DNA from: Campanula takesimana
Taxonomy: Eukaryota > Streptophyta > Magnoliopsida > Asterales > Campanulaceae
Direction: 5' to 3'
Length of the DNA: 64,000 nt
Assembly (NCBI GenBank): GCA_026119855.1
Contig: JAOWBW010000038.1
Span: 2,221,824 to 2,285,823 of the forward strand
The position numbers and the translations under genes were made by a program. Positions 12,330 through 25,179 of the stretch are shown here, piece after piece; the first letter of the stretch is position 1; the number at the start of each line of letters is the position of its first letter. The notes beneath the pieces are model-generated. The model had not been told where the DNA came from, made no database searches, and worked only from the letters and a program-made list of their open reading frames with translations.

Positions 12330-13390
12330 CAATAATAAATGACCCAATTTATCTATTTATAATTTTTAAGACATTTATTTTAGTAATTTTAGTATGATAG
12401 AAGTATATGTTACTCCTTTTGCCTCTGAATACATATTGTTTAACGTGTTTAAGTTTGTTTAAAAAAGTATATTGATTTACTACTACTTGAGAGCTTTTAG
12501 CATTGTTTACTATTTTTATTCTGAAAATCTCGAGAAAAACTTGTTGTACACTAGTTTTAATGTAAAACCTGTTTTCATCCTTTAATGTAAAACATAATCT
12601 TTTTATATAAAACAAGTTTTACACATCTCTTAGTGTAAAACAAGTTTTTCATAAGACTGACTCATCTTTATTATTTATTTATGATTATATACTTAAGAGC
12701 TTTTATACTCGCAACAACTACCTACTGTTATTATATTTTTAATTCCGTGCACTTTCAATTTCATGCGCATAACAATAAATATTTTGGAACGGATCCAACC
12801 ACACTTTTGAAATGCATTATGATAAGCATGATTGAAATAAATAATTTTGTTGTTTTTGAAAACAATGTAAGGTGAAAGTCATATACTCGGTATTAGCTAG
12901 ATTAGACTAGGATGAATGTCCATTATGGACGGAGGCGGACCTAGATATTTTGTGGGGATGCACAAATTGTGATAGAAAATACACTATAAAACTCTATACG
13001 AAAAAATTATTTATGGACCGTCCATTGTCATCTTAATTTCTTACTACTAGTAAGAACATGTCATTATCATCATCGTCGATGTGATGCAACCGTCGTGCTT
13101 GCAATGGGAGGTTATTTGTTTGTTTGTTAAAGAAAAAATGTAAAGGGATACAAAAAAAATAAAAAAATTATAGGAATATTCTTGATTATTACCATATAGT
13201 CCCTTATTTAAATTAAAACATTGATTTAAAACACACACTTTTGAAATTAACCATAACATTTTTATTTTGGGTAGACATACGGCGTGCCCTTCCCCAAACA
13301 AAAAATACGCGCTCTTTCTCTCCTCCCCTCTTTCATGCGCACTCTCTCACAAGGATGTAGCCAGAAAATGAAGTGAGTGAGATCAATATG
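12330..13390. other. AT-rich intergenic DNA, no gene recognised
   Basis: Short AT-rich ORFs only. The motif AAATCTCGAGAAAAACTTGTT with nearby GTAAAACAAGTTTTTCATAAG occurs here (12525-12655) and again at 15307-15415, so a dispersed repeat is likely. Confidence 0.5.
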
Positions 13391-13653
13391 CTCATTCTGT
13401 TTCAAAATATCTATCGCGTAAAGGTTTTCACACATATTAAGAAATGCAATGAATGTATGTTGAAAAGATCCAATTGCCTTTAAAATAATTTAATTTTTTA
13501 GGTGAGTAAATGATTGTATAAGAGATGCTTCACAATCATTAAATAAGGGTATACTGAGACAAAAGGGCAAAAATGCATTGATAATAGTAAAGTGACAAAT
13601 ATTTTGAAATAAAATTTTACTTCTAAAACGATAAATATTTTAAAAGGGAGGGA
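13391..13653. mobile_element. Degenerate Stowaway-like MITE
   Basis: Right end AAAGGGAGGGAG followed by TA; the left end CTCATTCTGTTTCAAAATAT is a decayed inverse. Layout and length match the other Stowaway copies. Confidence 0.45.
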
Positions 13654-13891
13654 GTACAAACTAAAGCATACTCCCTATGTGTTATATTTATGGCAAGAAT
13701 TTTTCTTTTTTAAAGAAACTGACATAATATTGTCAAAACTAGCATTAATATTAATGAAAAATAAGCTAACTAAAATAGGGAATTTTTTTTCCATTATCTC
13801 TTTTGAGGAAGCCCGCTAATTTTTTAACATGTTTTAAAAATAATCATCCTTATTAACTTTTTTTTTTCTTGCCAGTAAATAATCATCCTTA

Positions 13892-13964
13892 TTAACATTC
13901 AGTATGTTATTCTCAAATGAATTTATGAATTAAATTCATTTGAGAATAACATACTGAATGTTAA
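13892..13964. repeat. Perfect 34-bp inverted repeat with 5-bp loop
   Basis: The arms 13892-13925 and 13931-13964 are exact reverse complements separated by TGAAT, so the DNA could form a cruciform and a transcript a hairpin. Nearby DNA (13654-15200) shows no recognisable gene; a 16-base poly-G run lies at 14119-14134. Confidence 0.9.
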
Positions 13965-15206
13965 TAGTCACATATCATTTATTAGGTGGTAGTTTAGAGG
14001 TTTATATATTGTCAAATTTGATACTATCTTGTCCAAAATAAATGCCAAAAAATAATTTAAATTAAATTTACTCTTGATCAAGAGTAATATTTCTTTTTCT
14101 AACATTCATTTTGGGAAAGGGGGGGGGGGGGGGGAGGAGAGGATTTATAGTTCACAATAAAATCCTTCAACTTTTACTCTTTCAAAGTAAACATTGATTC
14201 ATTAGTCCTTTCTTTTTTAAAACTTTTAAGTATAATTTGCAATTTTAACATAGTTTAGGGGTGGTTAAAATGGCTTACATGTGTACTTTTTCTGAAATTG
14301 TAGAGGTTAAGATAGTACTCTCGTAAAAGTTTAGGGGGTCAAAAGGCCACCGTCCCTGCTCTCTCTCATCCATTTGTTTGTTCTTCGTCAGATATTTTTT
14401 TTTTTTTTTTAAATAAAGTATCTTTAAGCCTAAAAGCTAAGAAAATAAATTGAAATCGTCATTACGTTCGGATTATAATTACACAGTTGTTATCAATTTT
14501 TTGAATTTCTATGATTTTCACAATTTATTATTCAAGAATAACTGAAAGTTTCTCAGTTGTCAACAATATTTTAAAGAACAAAACTACCCCCGTGACTTGT
14601 TAATTCAAAAATTTATATTTTAAATGGTATTCATGGACCAAGTCAAATCCCAATAGTAGGTAAAACTGGCCGAAAGCCCCGCTTTTGCCAACATGACATC
14701 AAGCGGCACCAAGCTGAATCAAATCCATCACCGGGGATTGTTTCAAATTGATTAGTATACTCCTTCATTCACACTGAAAAGCTTTCTACGATTTTAAGGT
14801 AGAAAGTTCCATAAAATAGAGACTATTGAAAAAAAAAATCCATTCGTCCAACAATAAATGTCGCAGTTGACATATTAACATTATCGCATGTATAATAATA
14901 AAGCTGCTTAAACTTTTTCCAAATTAGAAATGTGATAATTACTTTAAAATTAACAAAAAAAATAAATAATGTGATATTTTTTTTGGTGCAGAATAAATAA
15001 CATGAGAGGGAATAATACTTTGGCCAGTAAAGGCTGTCCCACTTAACTCGGTCAACCGATGAGGCAGAGCCAACAGGGCGGCATTGGAGTTTAATAGCCA
15101 GTTGGATGAAATGAAACCTATCAACAACGATAGCTCTACTAATTTTGGTTTTCCAACCATATTTCGGTCCTTCCTTCCCCATTTTTATTTTTAATTTTTT
15201 CTTTGC

Positions 15207-15213
15207 ACCAACC
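15207..15213 (+). promoter_or_regulatory. Candidate AC element upstream of the laccase
   Basis: ACCAACC, the AC-element type bound by secondary-wall and lignin MYB factors, lies about 600 bp upstream of the laccase start codon. Consistent with a lignin laccase, but a 7-mer this far upstream is weak evidence on its own. Confidence 0.3.
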
Positions 15214-15741
15214 ACCACCCTTCTGTTCATATTTACCTTTCATAACATTTTATTTATTTTATGAAACTAATCACTTTCACATGCCAAAGCCAAAGCCAAA
15301 GTCAAAATCTCGAGAAAAACTTGTTTTACTCTCGTTTTAAAGTGAAACTGTTTTTATCTTATAATATAAAACAAAATCTCTTAATGTAAATGTAAAACAA
15401 GTTTTTCATAAGACTGCTCTACGCCAAATTATACAAACTAATATCAAACTAACAAATGACACTAGTTTGCAATCCTGCACTAGAGATTCTGGTCATCCAT
15501 AAATATGTGTGTGTGTGTAAAGATTATGTCAACATAGGAATACTCAATTTCTAGACATTAAAAAAAAAAAAAAAAAAACTATAACTTGCATGCTAATGTA
15601 TTTAGCTAACAGATACAAAATGGATATCTCACCTTCTCATAACAACTTGCTTCCAAGCTTTGTTCAAACCCAGCCCTTGCTTCATCTGATGTCTAAAGCT
15701 ACGTACCCTTTATTATACCAACATTTACATTCCCATTTCCA

Positions 15742-15748
15742 TATATAA
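15742..15748 (+). promoter_or_regulatory. Probable laccase TATA box
   Basis: TATATAAA-type sequence about 60 bp upstream of the start codon implies a short leader of roughly 30 bases. Confidence 0.5.
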
Positions 15749-15804
15749 ACCATTCTACATTCCATTTCTTCCACATCCAAAACACAACTTCTTCAATCCC
15801 AAAA

Positions 15805-18410
15805 ATGGAAACTTTTCATCGGTTGTCACGGACGATTCTCCTTTTCTGCGTTTTCTACATTATTTCTCCCTCTTCCCCTGTCGACGCTGCTGTGAAAAAG
15901 TACCAGTTTGATGTGAGTAGTTGGGACGTTTACTTTTCACATTACGCAAATACCATTTTCGTTTTCTTGAAATTTATGCAAACGTATTTTATTTTTCTTC
16001 GACTTTCAGGTTCAAGTGAAGAACATAAGCAGATTGTGCCATGAAAAGCCCATTGTTACTGTAAATGGATTGTTTCCGGGGCCAACTATTTACGCAAGAG
16101 AAGGAGATCAACTTCTTATCAATGTCACAAATTATGCCCAGTACAACATGTCCATTCATTGGTATGTTGTCCTTGGGGGCCAGTGTGCATTCTGACTGAA
16201 CAGAAGTCTATATATTTCTCCCTTTTTTTTTTTTTTTTTTTTTAATATCATAAGCTAAAATGGAATCTGAATTTGTATGTGACAGGCATGGATTGAAGCA
16301 ATTCCGTAACGGTTGGGCAGATGGACCGGCATATATAACACAATGTCCGATCAAGAATGGCCATACATACACCTACAATATTACCATTACCGGACAAAGA
16401 GGAACGCTGTGGTGGCATGCACATATATTGTGGCTACGCGCAACCGTGTATGGTGCCATTGTTATCATGCCTAAACAAGGAACTCCATTCCCATTCCCTC
16501 AACCTTACCAAGAAACTAATCTAATCCTAGGTTGGTAAATACTCCCTCCGTCCCAAAATTATCTTCTCATTTGCCCTTTCTCGTTGTCCTAAAAAGTTTT
16601 TCACATTTCTACAATTTTAAGCATAAAAGTGCCTATACAAAGCATGGTTAGTGAAGCAAGTGTTCATATTCTTATAAAGTTTGAAAAGTCAAACGCGAAG
16701 ATCATTTTGGGACGGAGGGAGTATCACTATATATACGTATAAATTTATACTATGATTCATGATTTTGTAAGTTTATCTTCAGTTCTTTCTAATGTTATAC
16801 TTTTTGGCAGGTGAATGGTGGAATGAAGATGTTGAAACCATTGTTAACCAAGCTAATAAGTTGGGATTGCCACCACAAGCCTCAGATGCTCATACCATTA
16901 ATGGCAAACCAGGCCCTCTTTTCCCTTGTTCCGAGAAACGTAAAACCCTAATCTTTTCTTTATCTTTGAGAGGGATCCGGGGTCTATGCAGTCAAACTGC
17001 ATGGCACGACGTAATTAGTACATTAGTTACATCTTAAATAATATCATTAGTTACATCTTATTATAACATGATTTATATTTAATCAACGTAAGATATCACG
17101 TATAATAACATTAGTTACATAATACCTCCTATCCTACAATAAAATTTGTAGCACTAAAATTTGTGGCACGTGTCCAGTCAGACTGCACCAGCCTACTGCA
17201 CGGTTAAATAATATAAATGATCTCTAAATTTCTTATGTTTAAATTCTTTTCACCTTGTTGTAGATACATTTGCCATGGAAGTCGAATCGGGAAAAACATA
17301 CCTCTTACGGATAATCAACGCTGCACTCAACGACGAGCTCTTCTTTGGCATAGCTGGCCACACAATGACAGTAGTAGAAATAGACGCGGTCTACACAAAG
17401 CCTTTCACAACTCAAGCCATCCTAATAGCCCCCGGCCAAACCACAAATGTTCTCGTAACAGCCAACCAATCTCCAAACCGATACTTCATGGCAGCTAAGC
17501 CGTTTATGGACGCACCCATTGCAGTCGATAACAAGACCGTCACAGCCATCTTACAGTACAAAGGCGTCCCAAACACAGTTTTACCGACTTTACCCCTCCT
17601 CCCCGCCACAAATGACACTAACTTTGCTTTGAACTACTCCGCCAAGCTCAAAAGTCTCGGTACCCCTAACTTTCCGGTCAATGTACCACAAAAGATCGAT
17701 CGTCACCTTTTCTTTACTATAGGGTTAGCGGTAAACGCGTGCCCTACTTGTCAGAACGGGACCCAGCTGGCGGCCTCACTCAATAACATAACATTTGTGA
17801 TGCCTAAAATAGGGTTGTTGCAGGCACATTATTTTGACATTTCGGGTGTTTTCCGGTTGGATTTCCCGGACCGACCTTTGGCTCCGTTTAACTACACCGG
17901 AGCTCCGCTTACTGCTAATCTTGGGACTAACTTGGGAACTAGGTTGAGTAAACTGGCGTTTAACTCAACCGTGGAGTTGGTTTTGCAAGATACTAATCTC
18001 TTATCGGTTGAGTCGCATCCGTTTCATCTTCACGGGTTCAACTTTTTCGTGGTTGGAAGTGGGGTTGGGAATTTTGACCCGGCTAAGGATCCGGCAAAGT
18101 TCAACTTGGTTGATCCACCAGAGAGAAATACAGTGGGAGTTCCTACTGGCGGTTGGACTGCTATTAGGTTCAGAGCCGATAATCCAGGTGAATTATGTTT
18201 TACGACTTTAAACTGTCAGTTTGTCAGTTAAAACTGTTATAACTTGTACGCGTTCTAACAAGTTATTTCACTATTGTAGGTGTTTGGTTCATGCACTGTC
18301 ATTTGGAACTCCACACAATGTGGGGATTGAAGATGGCTTTTGTTGTCGAAAACGGAAAGTCGCCGGAAGAATCAGTTCTACCACCACCACCGGATCTTCC
18401 TCCTTGCTAG
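15805..18410 (+). CDS. LAC11: Laccase (multicopper oxidase), LAC11-like
   Basis: Plant laccases oxidise phenolics such as monolignols in the cell wall, reducing O2 to water. Six exons join in frame with GT/AG borders: 15805-15912, 16010-16161, 16286-16530, 16811-16939, 17264-18187 and 18280-18410, giving 562 residues. A hydrophobic signal peptide occupies about residues 1-28. All four copper-binding blocks are present: HWHG (86-89), WWHAH (129-133), HPFHLHG (463-469) and HCHLE (525-529). Many N-x-S/T sequons fit a secreted glycoprotein. The C-terminus ends in PPC, as is usual in this family. The phrases GLKQFRNGWADGP and VYTKPFTTQAIL match my recollection of Arabidopsis LAC11 better than LAC4 or LAC17; orthology is inferred. 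Intron 3 carries a Stowaway MITE. The frame is intact. The gene is convergent with the NPH3 gene: the two stop codons are about 500 bp apart. Confidence 0.95.
16542..16721. mobile_element. Stowaway-type MITE in laccase intron 3
   Basis: 180 bp from CTCCCTCCGTCCCAAAAT to ATTTTGGGACGGAGGGAG, an exact inverse, flanked by TA. It nearly fills the intron between 16531 and 16810. Confidence 0.85.
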
Positions 18411-18914
18411 TAAAAATGGAAGAAAATATGATACAATCTCTTGCCTTTCCGTGGCGCGGCGCTCAAAATGGAGCATTTATTCATTCATTTTCGAAATGTT
18501 TTATTTGTTGTCATTATTTTTTTCTGCAAAATCTGCCGTTTAATTTGTTCTTTTCGAGTTGAGAAGTTTAATGATTGTGAAAATGGGGTCGAAATTGGAC
18601 TCGATGTACTATTAATCACATATCAATGGAATTGATATTGTTTGAATAATTTCATACCAAATTATATGTCTATACTGTTAGAAAAAAGTGCAGTAAGTAT
18701 GGAAAAAAAAACACAGAAAACGATTTTTAAAAAAAAAAAATATACTCCCTCCATTCCACTCAAAATGGTGAAGAATATAAAAACAATAAAAACTGCAGAT
18801 TTTGCACAAACACAAAATGATCTATTTCATTGAAAACCTTAAATTTGGTCTATCATTAAACAGGAAAAAGAACTGAAAAAAGGAAACAAGAATTCACCAC
18901 TTTCATGACTTTGC

Positions 18915-21900
18915 TTACTTTTTTGAATTACAATTCTTTGATCTTCTTCTGAAGAAAAAGTTCCAACCTCTCTTCGTTTTCGCCAATTTATGAATATCCT
19001 CTTTCATGCTCTGACACTCTTTTTCGAGCTCAAAAACTCGCTCTCTAGTCTCTGCACATATATCATGCACATTGGAGAGTGTAAGATTAGAATTGGGATT
19101 TTGCGCGTTCTCGACAAAAAACCAGCCAGAAATTGAGGTACGGAGACGAAGCTGTTCAAAGAATAAGACTTGGACAACCACACGGAGGGGTAATCTCTCG
19201 TTCTGGGCTGCATGCGTGCTGGCTTCAAGTGATAGCTTCTGACAGTTCATTAGTCTGCAGATTTGTTCCCGCTCCGAGTCTGTCAGCCACGGATGTGCCT
19301 GAATAACTCAAAAAAGTTGAAGAACGATTGTAACTGAACAATGCTAGGGGTACAAAAACAGTTCACAAAGTCTTGGTCAAAAATACAATAGGCAAAATTG
19401 ATTGGATGTTTAATTAACAAGTGATGGGACCTACAAACACAATATCCAGTCATTCATTAACAGCAACACTGTTTGTAGTAAAAAAATTGTGACTTTAGTA
19501 TTGCTTATACTCCCACTATCCCAAAACAACTTGTACTAATTTCCTTTTCAGGTATGCCATTGGTTGGTAAGTCTCTCTTCCTAAAATGTCCAACTTCTAT
19601 TGTTTTTTTATTCACCTACCACTTGTCATACTCACCCACATAGATTATAAATTATAGGTCTCACTATCAAATTATCATACTCACAACCACTTTCTCACTC
19701 ACAATACTTTTGATTATATATATACTCTCTCCTAAATTCCCGTGTCTGAGAAAAATAGTGCATGTTGTTTTGGGACGGAGGGAGTAGCAATTTTAAGGTG
19801 TTGACTTGTACCCTGAATTTGGCTTGTTAACTCCTACTCTTTCCACAATAAGATACTCCCTCCATGCAAGAAAAAAGAGTAGTACTTTCTACTTACGTTT
19901 TGTCCCAAAGAAAGTGTCACATTTCTTATAAAGGAAATAACTTTAGGGCAATTTCATAAACGCAGAAGCAAGTAAAGTTGCATCCTTAAAAGTTTGACTT
20001 TTCGAGCGCGACTCGTTTTCAAACAATGGGAGCATAAATTAATTTGAATTCTCAAGAGATCGATTAAGTACTCTGTTACCTTCAGGAAAATATCGATTGC
20101 CCGGTAAATGCCGTCAGAAAGTGGTCGAGCATAATCAGGGATGGCAGCAGCAAGAGACTGAAATTTCGGGAATTTCAGATTAACATCAGGCGCCACGTCA
20201 GCGAGAAACGCATCCACTAGGTTTGCCACCAATGTCATTGATGTCAACGACTGAGCCCCCTCCATCTCCTCTTCAACAATATACGGTGAATTTATCGCAC
20301 TTGAAGTCCGGTCCATGGACATGAAATGATCAAGAATCCTCTGAAAACAATCAATATCATACAAAGTCTCCACCGAGTATCCCATATTAGGAATCAGCAA
20401 ATCGTCCAATGTCGCTTGATCCAACTGGGCCCCAACTCTTTTTTTCCAAGTTCTCTCTACATGAAGGACTTGCTTGCAAGACCATAGCCGTACGAAGGAG
20501 ACGTATAAGAAACTTAGTTGGCAATGGCATGATACCCTTTTGGGTAGGAAGTAACTCAACAATCTCTTCAAGAAGTCCCCTTTGATCCGCCTCGGACGGA
20601 GTAGATGATTTAGAATTGTTTCCATCATTAAAACTTGACTGCCTATTCATCAATGGAATGTATTTCTTAGCGTATACGACGAGGGACCCGGCTATGGTCT
20701 CGGGTTTCATGCCTCCTGATTCAACGGCTTGGATTAAACGTTTATAGAGAGGCAAACCAAGAAAGGATACATCACCGTACCACCAATCCTCCCCCATTGG
20801 TTGAGGCTTAGCCGAAGTTGAAATCCCATTCCATACAACAGCATTTGGTGTGTTCTCATTATTTTTGGGCTCCGCCACGGGCCAATTATATAAACTTGGA
20901 CTAGAACAAGCTTTTTTTGCTAAAGAATTAATGCATCTCGAGACAATATGAAGCTCCTCTGCATCTGAAAGAACTTCTTCGCACGTTTCAAGAGCTTTTA
21001 TTGTGTCGGTCCAATTGCTAAAAACTTCATTGAGAAAAGCTTCAGTTTCCTTGATTAGATTTCCCTCCCCGTAATCCTCAGTCATTTGGAGGTACTCTGC
21101 AGCACATCTAAGGCTGACTACGTTCAAAGCTGTGAGCTCTATTTTTACACTGTAACAAAATTTGGCTACAAGTTCAAACACTTTGGTTCCACCTGGTAAA
21201 TCGTTCAGATGCAAAATAGGAACCGAGCCTTCTTCAGCATCGTCAATAAGCTTTCCCAATAGCCCACTTCTCGATAGCAAAGGAAACTGTAACATAACCA
21301 ACATACAAGATCTCGAGATCGACACATACTATAAAATAATTATAGGGTTGAAAATTAACAAGCGAAACAAACCTTATGCAGATGAAATGACATTTCTCCA
21401 ATCTCAATGGTAACATCACTCTGAAGCCCAGAAGTACACTGCCTGAAAAATCACAGAAAACATTATGAAGAAATATACGAGGAGAAATCAAAACAAGAGT
21501 AGACCATAGCATCATAAGTTCTTTATTTGTTAACTTAGAATTCCATTTTCTCCAATAGTCATGCCATACTTGTTTACTTGTAAAGCGCACGTCCCTATAA
21601 TCTGATTACTTTGTCCTGATCAACTATTTATATATCATGTGTTGATAGTAATGCTATAAGTGTAGGGAAAAACTAGAAGGATAGAGTAGGTTGACATATA
21701 CTCCCTCCGTCCTACCTCACTTGAGACCTAAGAGGTGGGCACAATAACTAAGGAAAAAGAATAAAATAAAGAAAATGTGTGGTAGAAAATAAAGAGAGAG
21801 AATGAGTGGGGTAAATAGTAGTGTTGGTTGAATAAAATGAGTGGTGGAAAATGAAGAGAGATAATGAGTGTGGGTTGGTTTGAATATAAAATAATAAAAA

Positions 21901-23123
21901 GATGACTATTTTGGGGAGTCTCAAGTGAAGTGGGACGGACCAAAATAAAAATAAGTCTTAAGTGAGGTGGGACGGAGGGAGTATACGGACGACTGAAACT
22001 GATGCAGGACCGTTGAGTGGGTGGAGATACATTGATGTATTTCACAAAGTCTAGCTAAATCAGAAATATTTGAATTTACGAAATATCGATCATTTTCAGA
22101 ACACAAATCAGATAAGACCGTAAATGATTATGATTATTTCTCAAAATCAGCTCCTTCTAATTTATAATAATCCCTGGCATGCTCCCCCGGCGCAGGCCTA
22201 CCACACTTCGCGCCTGCGGCTTTTCGCCAGACGGTCTTTGCCAGTAGTGCTTGGTATGTTCTAGTTAATCTATTGTTCCTTGACTAGGTCTATGATCTCT
22301 GGTCTGCTTCGATGAGCTAGTGATCTTGAGTAAGCCTTGTTACTACCTCCTTAGGTTAGGTTGTCAGATTACAAATCACCATAACCTGTCCACCTTTTTT
22401 ATGACCACCAATGACCAACCAACAGTATATATGTATATGCTAAGAAGCGAATATTTCATTTCGTGAAAATGCTAGGGGTATCCAATTGGTATTCTTTCAT
22501 AATCTAACGGATACATTCTACCGCGTAAACAATTTCCTCAACAATTCTAGGGTACCTAGTTGGTATCCTCAATCCTGAATATCTCAAACTACCGACTATG
22601 TGAGGGAAGAAAAAAGGACATTAACCATATCAGTCTCATTGGTTAGTGATTTTCATCCCTAGAACTATGCTTCATTCACTGAGTAGGTATCAAAAACTAT
22701 TTTAAAATTTTTTAAAAAATCAAGCTATATAAGGGGTAATTATTTCCACCATGAAACTTTGTTTAAGAAATTTATTGGTGCATCATCAAGAAATCACAAC
22801 AAAAAAAAAAAAAAAAGTTACCACATTCAAAAGGAATTGAAGATAGAAATGCCAAAACTTGGAGATGAAATCACAAGAACCCATGTCATACACATTCCAC
22901 TGATTTGATATTATACAACTACAAACACGAAACACATGTCGTTGATGTCAATATAACGAATTATTAAAAAAAAACAAAAAAAACAAGCCCAATTAGGTTG
23001 GATAAAATTCAAACGGAAAAATCAAGAAAGAATGGGGAAAAAATATGAGTGTGAGATTGATTACCAAGTTTGGCCTTCAAGCTGAAATGCTTCAGGTTTT
23101 GTGCCGAGCTGCATGGAGGCCAT
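18915..23123 (-). CDS. BTB/POZ-NPH3 domain protein (NRL family), At5g03250-like
   Basis: NRL proteins are plant-specific, often plasma-membrane-associated, putative CUL3 adaptors in phototropin and auxin-related signalling. Four exons on the minus strand: 23123-23065, 21442-21373, 21286-20080 and 19298-18915. A BTB domain follows the short N-terminus (SDVTIEIGEMSFHLHKFPLL), then the NPH3 domain (SDWWY-like GEDWWYGDVSFL, AEVAPDVNLK-type FLADVAPDVNLKFPKF, CQKLSLEASTHAAQNERLPLR) and a basic C-terminal coiled coil. Expected length is about 572 residues, normal for the family. Exon 3 is 1207 bases, one too many: a run of seven T (20439-20445; A on the coding strand) shifts the frame just after SCRENLEK, and the conserved sequence (VGAQLDQATLDDLLIPNMGY) resumes in the next register. 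This is either a disabling mutation or a homopolymer assembly error. Phases of all other junctions agree. Exon 1 and its upstream DNA are repeated three more times upstream. Confidence 0.92.
19341..19505. mobile_element. Foldback MITE in the last NPH3 intron
   Basis: Starts AATGCTAGGGGTACAAAAAC and ends AGTATTGCTT; a diverged member of the family also seen at 5613, 12152 and 36201. Confidence 0.45.
19510..19784. mobile_element. Stowaway-type MITE in the last NPH3 intron
   Basis: CTCCCACTATCCCAAAACAA to TTGTTTTGGGACGGAGGGAG, flanked by TA. Together with the preceding MITE it fills much of the intron 19299-20079. An orphan left end CTCCCTCCATGC lies at 19855. Confidence 0.75.
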
Positions 23124-23335
23124 GATTAGGCAATTTATGATAAAAAATTGATTGAATGTGCATGTGAAGAAGGGGATTAAGAAAAATGTTTGTAAGAGAG
23201 AGGAAGTAAATGTGGTAATTTTCGCCATGGGTGAGTGATCTAGAGAGAGGGAGAGAGAGATCCGGTCTATAGGGGAGAGAATGAGAAATGGAGTCCGTTA
23301 CGGGACAGTGCTAAGATGGAGTATTTTTGGGGCAG

Positions 23336-23395
<60 letters not shown>
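21643..23395 (-). repeat. Tandem unit 1 of 4: NPH3 intron 1 part, exon 1, leader, (AT)n
   Basis: Starts TGATAGTAATGCTATAAG inside intron 1 and ends with an (AT)n tract (about 23339-23395). It contains a Stowaway MITE (21701-21981), about 1 kb of intronic DNA, NPH3 exon 1 (23065-23123) and a GA-rich leader. This is the copy adjacent to exon 2 and the default first exon of the gene. Confidence 0.92.
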
Positions 23396-23397
<2 letters not shown>

Positions 23398-25091
23398 ATA
23401 GTAATGCTATAAGTGTAGGGAAAAATTAGAAGGATAGAGTAGGTTGACATATACTCCCTCCGTCCCACCTCACTTGAGACCTAAGAGGTGGGCACAATAA
23501 CTAAGGAAAAAGAATAAAATAAAGAAAATGTGTGGTAGAAAATAAAGAGAGAGAATGAGTGGGGTAAATAGTAGTGTTGGTTGAATAAAATGAGTGGTGG
23601 AAAATGAAGAGATAATGACTGGTGGGTTTGTTTGAATATAAAATAATAAAAAGATGACTATTTTGGGGAGTCTCAAGTGAAGTGGGACGGACCAAAATAG
23701 AAATAAGTCTCAAGTGAGGTGGGGACGGAGGGAGTATACGGACGACTGACACTGATGCAGGACCGTTGAGTGGGGTGAGATACATTGATGTATTTCACAA
23801 AGTCTAGCTAAATTAGAAATATTTGAATTTACGAAATATCGATCATTTTCAGACACAAATCAGATAAGACCGTAAATGATTATGATTATTTCTCAAAATC
23901 AGCTCCTCTAATTTATAATAATCCCTGGCATTGCTCCCCCGGCGCAGGCCTAACCCACTCGCGCCTGCGGCCTTTTCGCCAGACGGTCTTTGCCAGTAGT
24001 GCTTGGTATGTTCTAGTTAATCTAATTGTTCCTTGACTAGGTCTATGATCTCTGGTCTGCTTCGATGAGCTAGTGATCTTGAGCAAGCCTTGTTACTACC
24101 TCCTTAGGTTAGGTTGTCAGATTACAAATCACCATAACCTGTCCACCTTTTTTATGACCACCAATGACCAACCAACAGTGTATATGTATATGCTAAGAAG
24201 CAAATATTTCATTTCGTGAAAATGCTAGGGGTATCCAATTGGTATTCTTTCATAATCTAACGGGATACATTCTACCGCGTAAACAATTTCCTCAACAATT
24301 CTAGGGGTACCTAGTTGGTATCCTCAATCCTGAATATCTCAAACTACCGACTATGTGAGGGAAGAAAAAAGGACATTAACCATATCAGTCTCATTGGTTA
24401 GTGATTTTCATCCCTAGAACTATGCTTCATTCACTGAGTAGGTATCAATAACTATTTTTAAATTTAAAAAAAAAATCAAGCTATATAAGGGGTAATTATT
24501 GCCACCATGAAACTTTGTTTAAGAAATTTATTGGTGCATCATCAAGAAATCACAAAAAAAAAAAAAAAAAAAAAGTTAACCACATTCAAAAGAATTGAAG
24601 ATAGAAATGCCAAAACTTGGAGATGAAATCACAAGACCCATGTCATACACATTCCCACTGATTTGATATTATACAACTACAAACACGAAACACATGTCGT
24701 TGATGTCAATATAACGAATTATTAAAAAAAAAAAAAAAAAGCCCAATTAGGTTGGATAAAATTCAAACGGAAAAATCAAGAAAGAATGGGGAAAGAAATA
24801 TGAGTGTGAGATTGATTACCAAGTTTGGCCTTCAAGCTGAAATGCTTCAGGTTTGTGCCGAGCTGCATGGAGGCCATGATTAGGCAATTTTATGATAAAA
24901 AATTGATTGAATGTGCATGTGAAGAAGGGGATTAAGGAAAATGTTTGTAAGAGAGAGGAAGTAAATGTGGTAATTTTCGCCATGGGTGAGTGATCTAGAG
25001 AGAGGGAGAGAGAGATCCGAGTCTATTGGGGAGAGAATGAGAAATGGAGTCCGTTACGGGACAGTGCTAAGATGGAGTATTTTTGGGGCAG

Positions 25092-25177
<86 letters not shown>
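23396..25177 (-). repeat. Tandem unit 2 of 4
   Basis: Same order as unit 1: Stowaway MITE (23454-23734), intronic DNA, exon 1 copy (24820-24877), leader, (AT)n (about 25095-25177). Differs from unit 1 by scattered single-base indels, mostly in homopolymers. Confidence 0.92.
24820..24877 (-). pseudogene. Duplicate NPH3 exon 1, unit 2, one base short
   Basis: Matches the 59-base exon 1, including start codon and GT donor, but has one T fewer in the TTTT run near 24852 (58 bases). This shifts the frame before the donor. A transcript starting here would not join exon 2 in frame unless the missing base is an assembly error. Confidence 0.75.

Positions 25178-25179
<2 letters not shown>

Noticed and set aside
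14823..15230. 135-codon minus-strand ORF upstream of the laccase
   Set aside because: No recognisable domain, AT-rich composition, overlaps the laccase promoter region; chance ORF is likelier.
21728..22106. Repeated ORFs with FYHTFSLFYSF-like protein in each tandem unit
   Set aside because: They translate the Stowaway MITE inside each unit; repetition reflects DNA duplication, not protein conservation.
815..23123. LOG, laccase and NPH3 as a functional gene cluster
   Set aside because: The three families act in unrelated processes, are spaced by transposons and show no shared regulatory motif; adjacency looks incidental.
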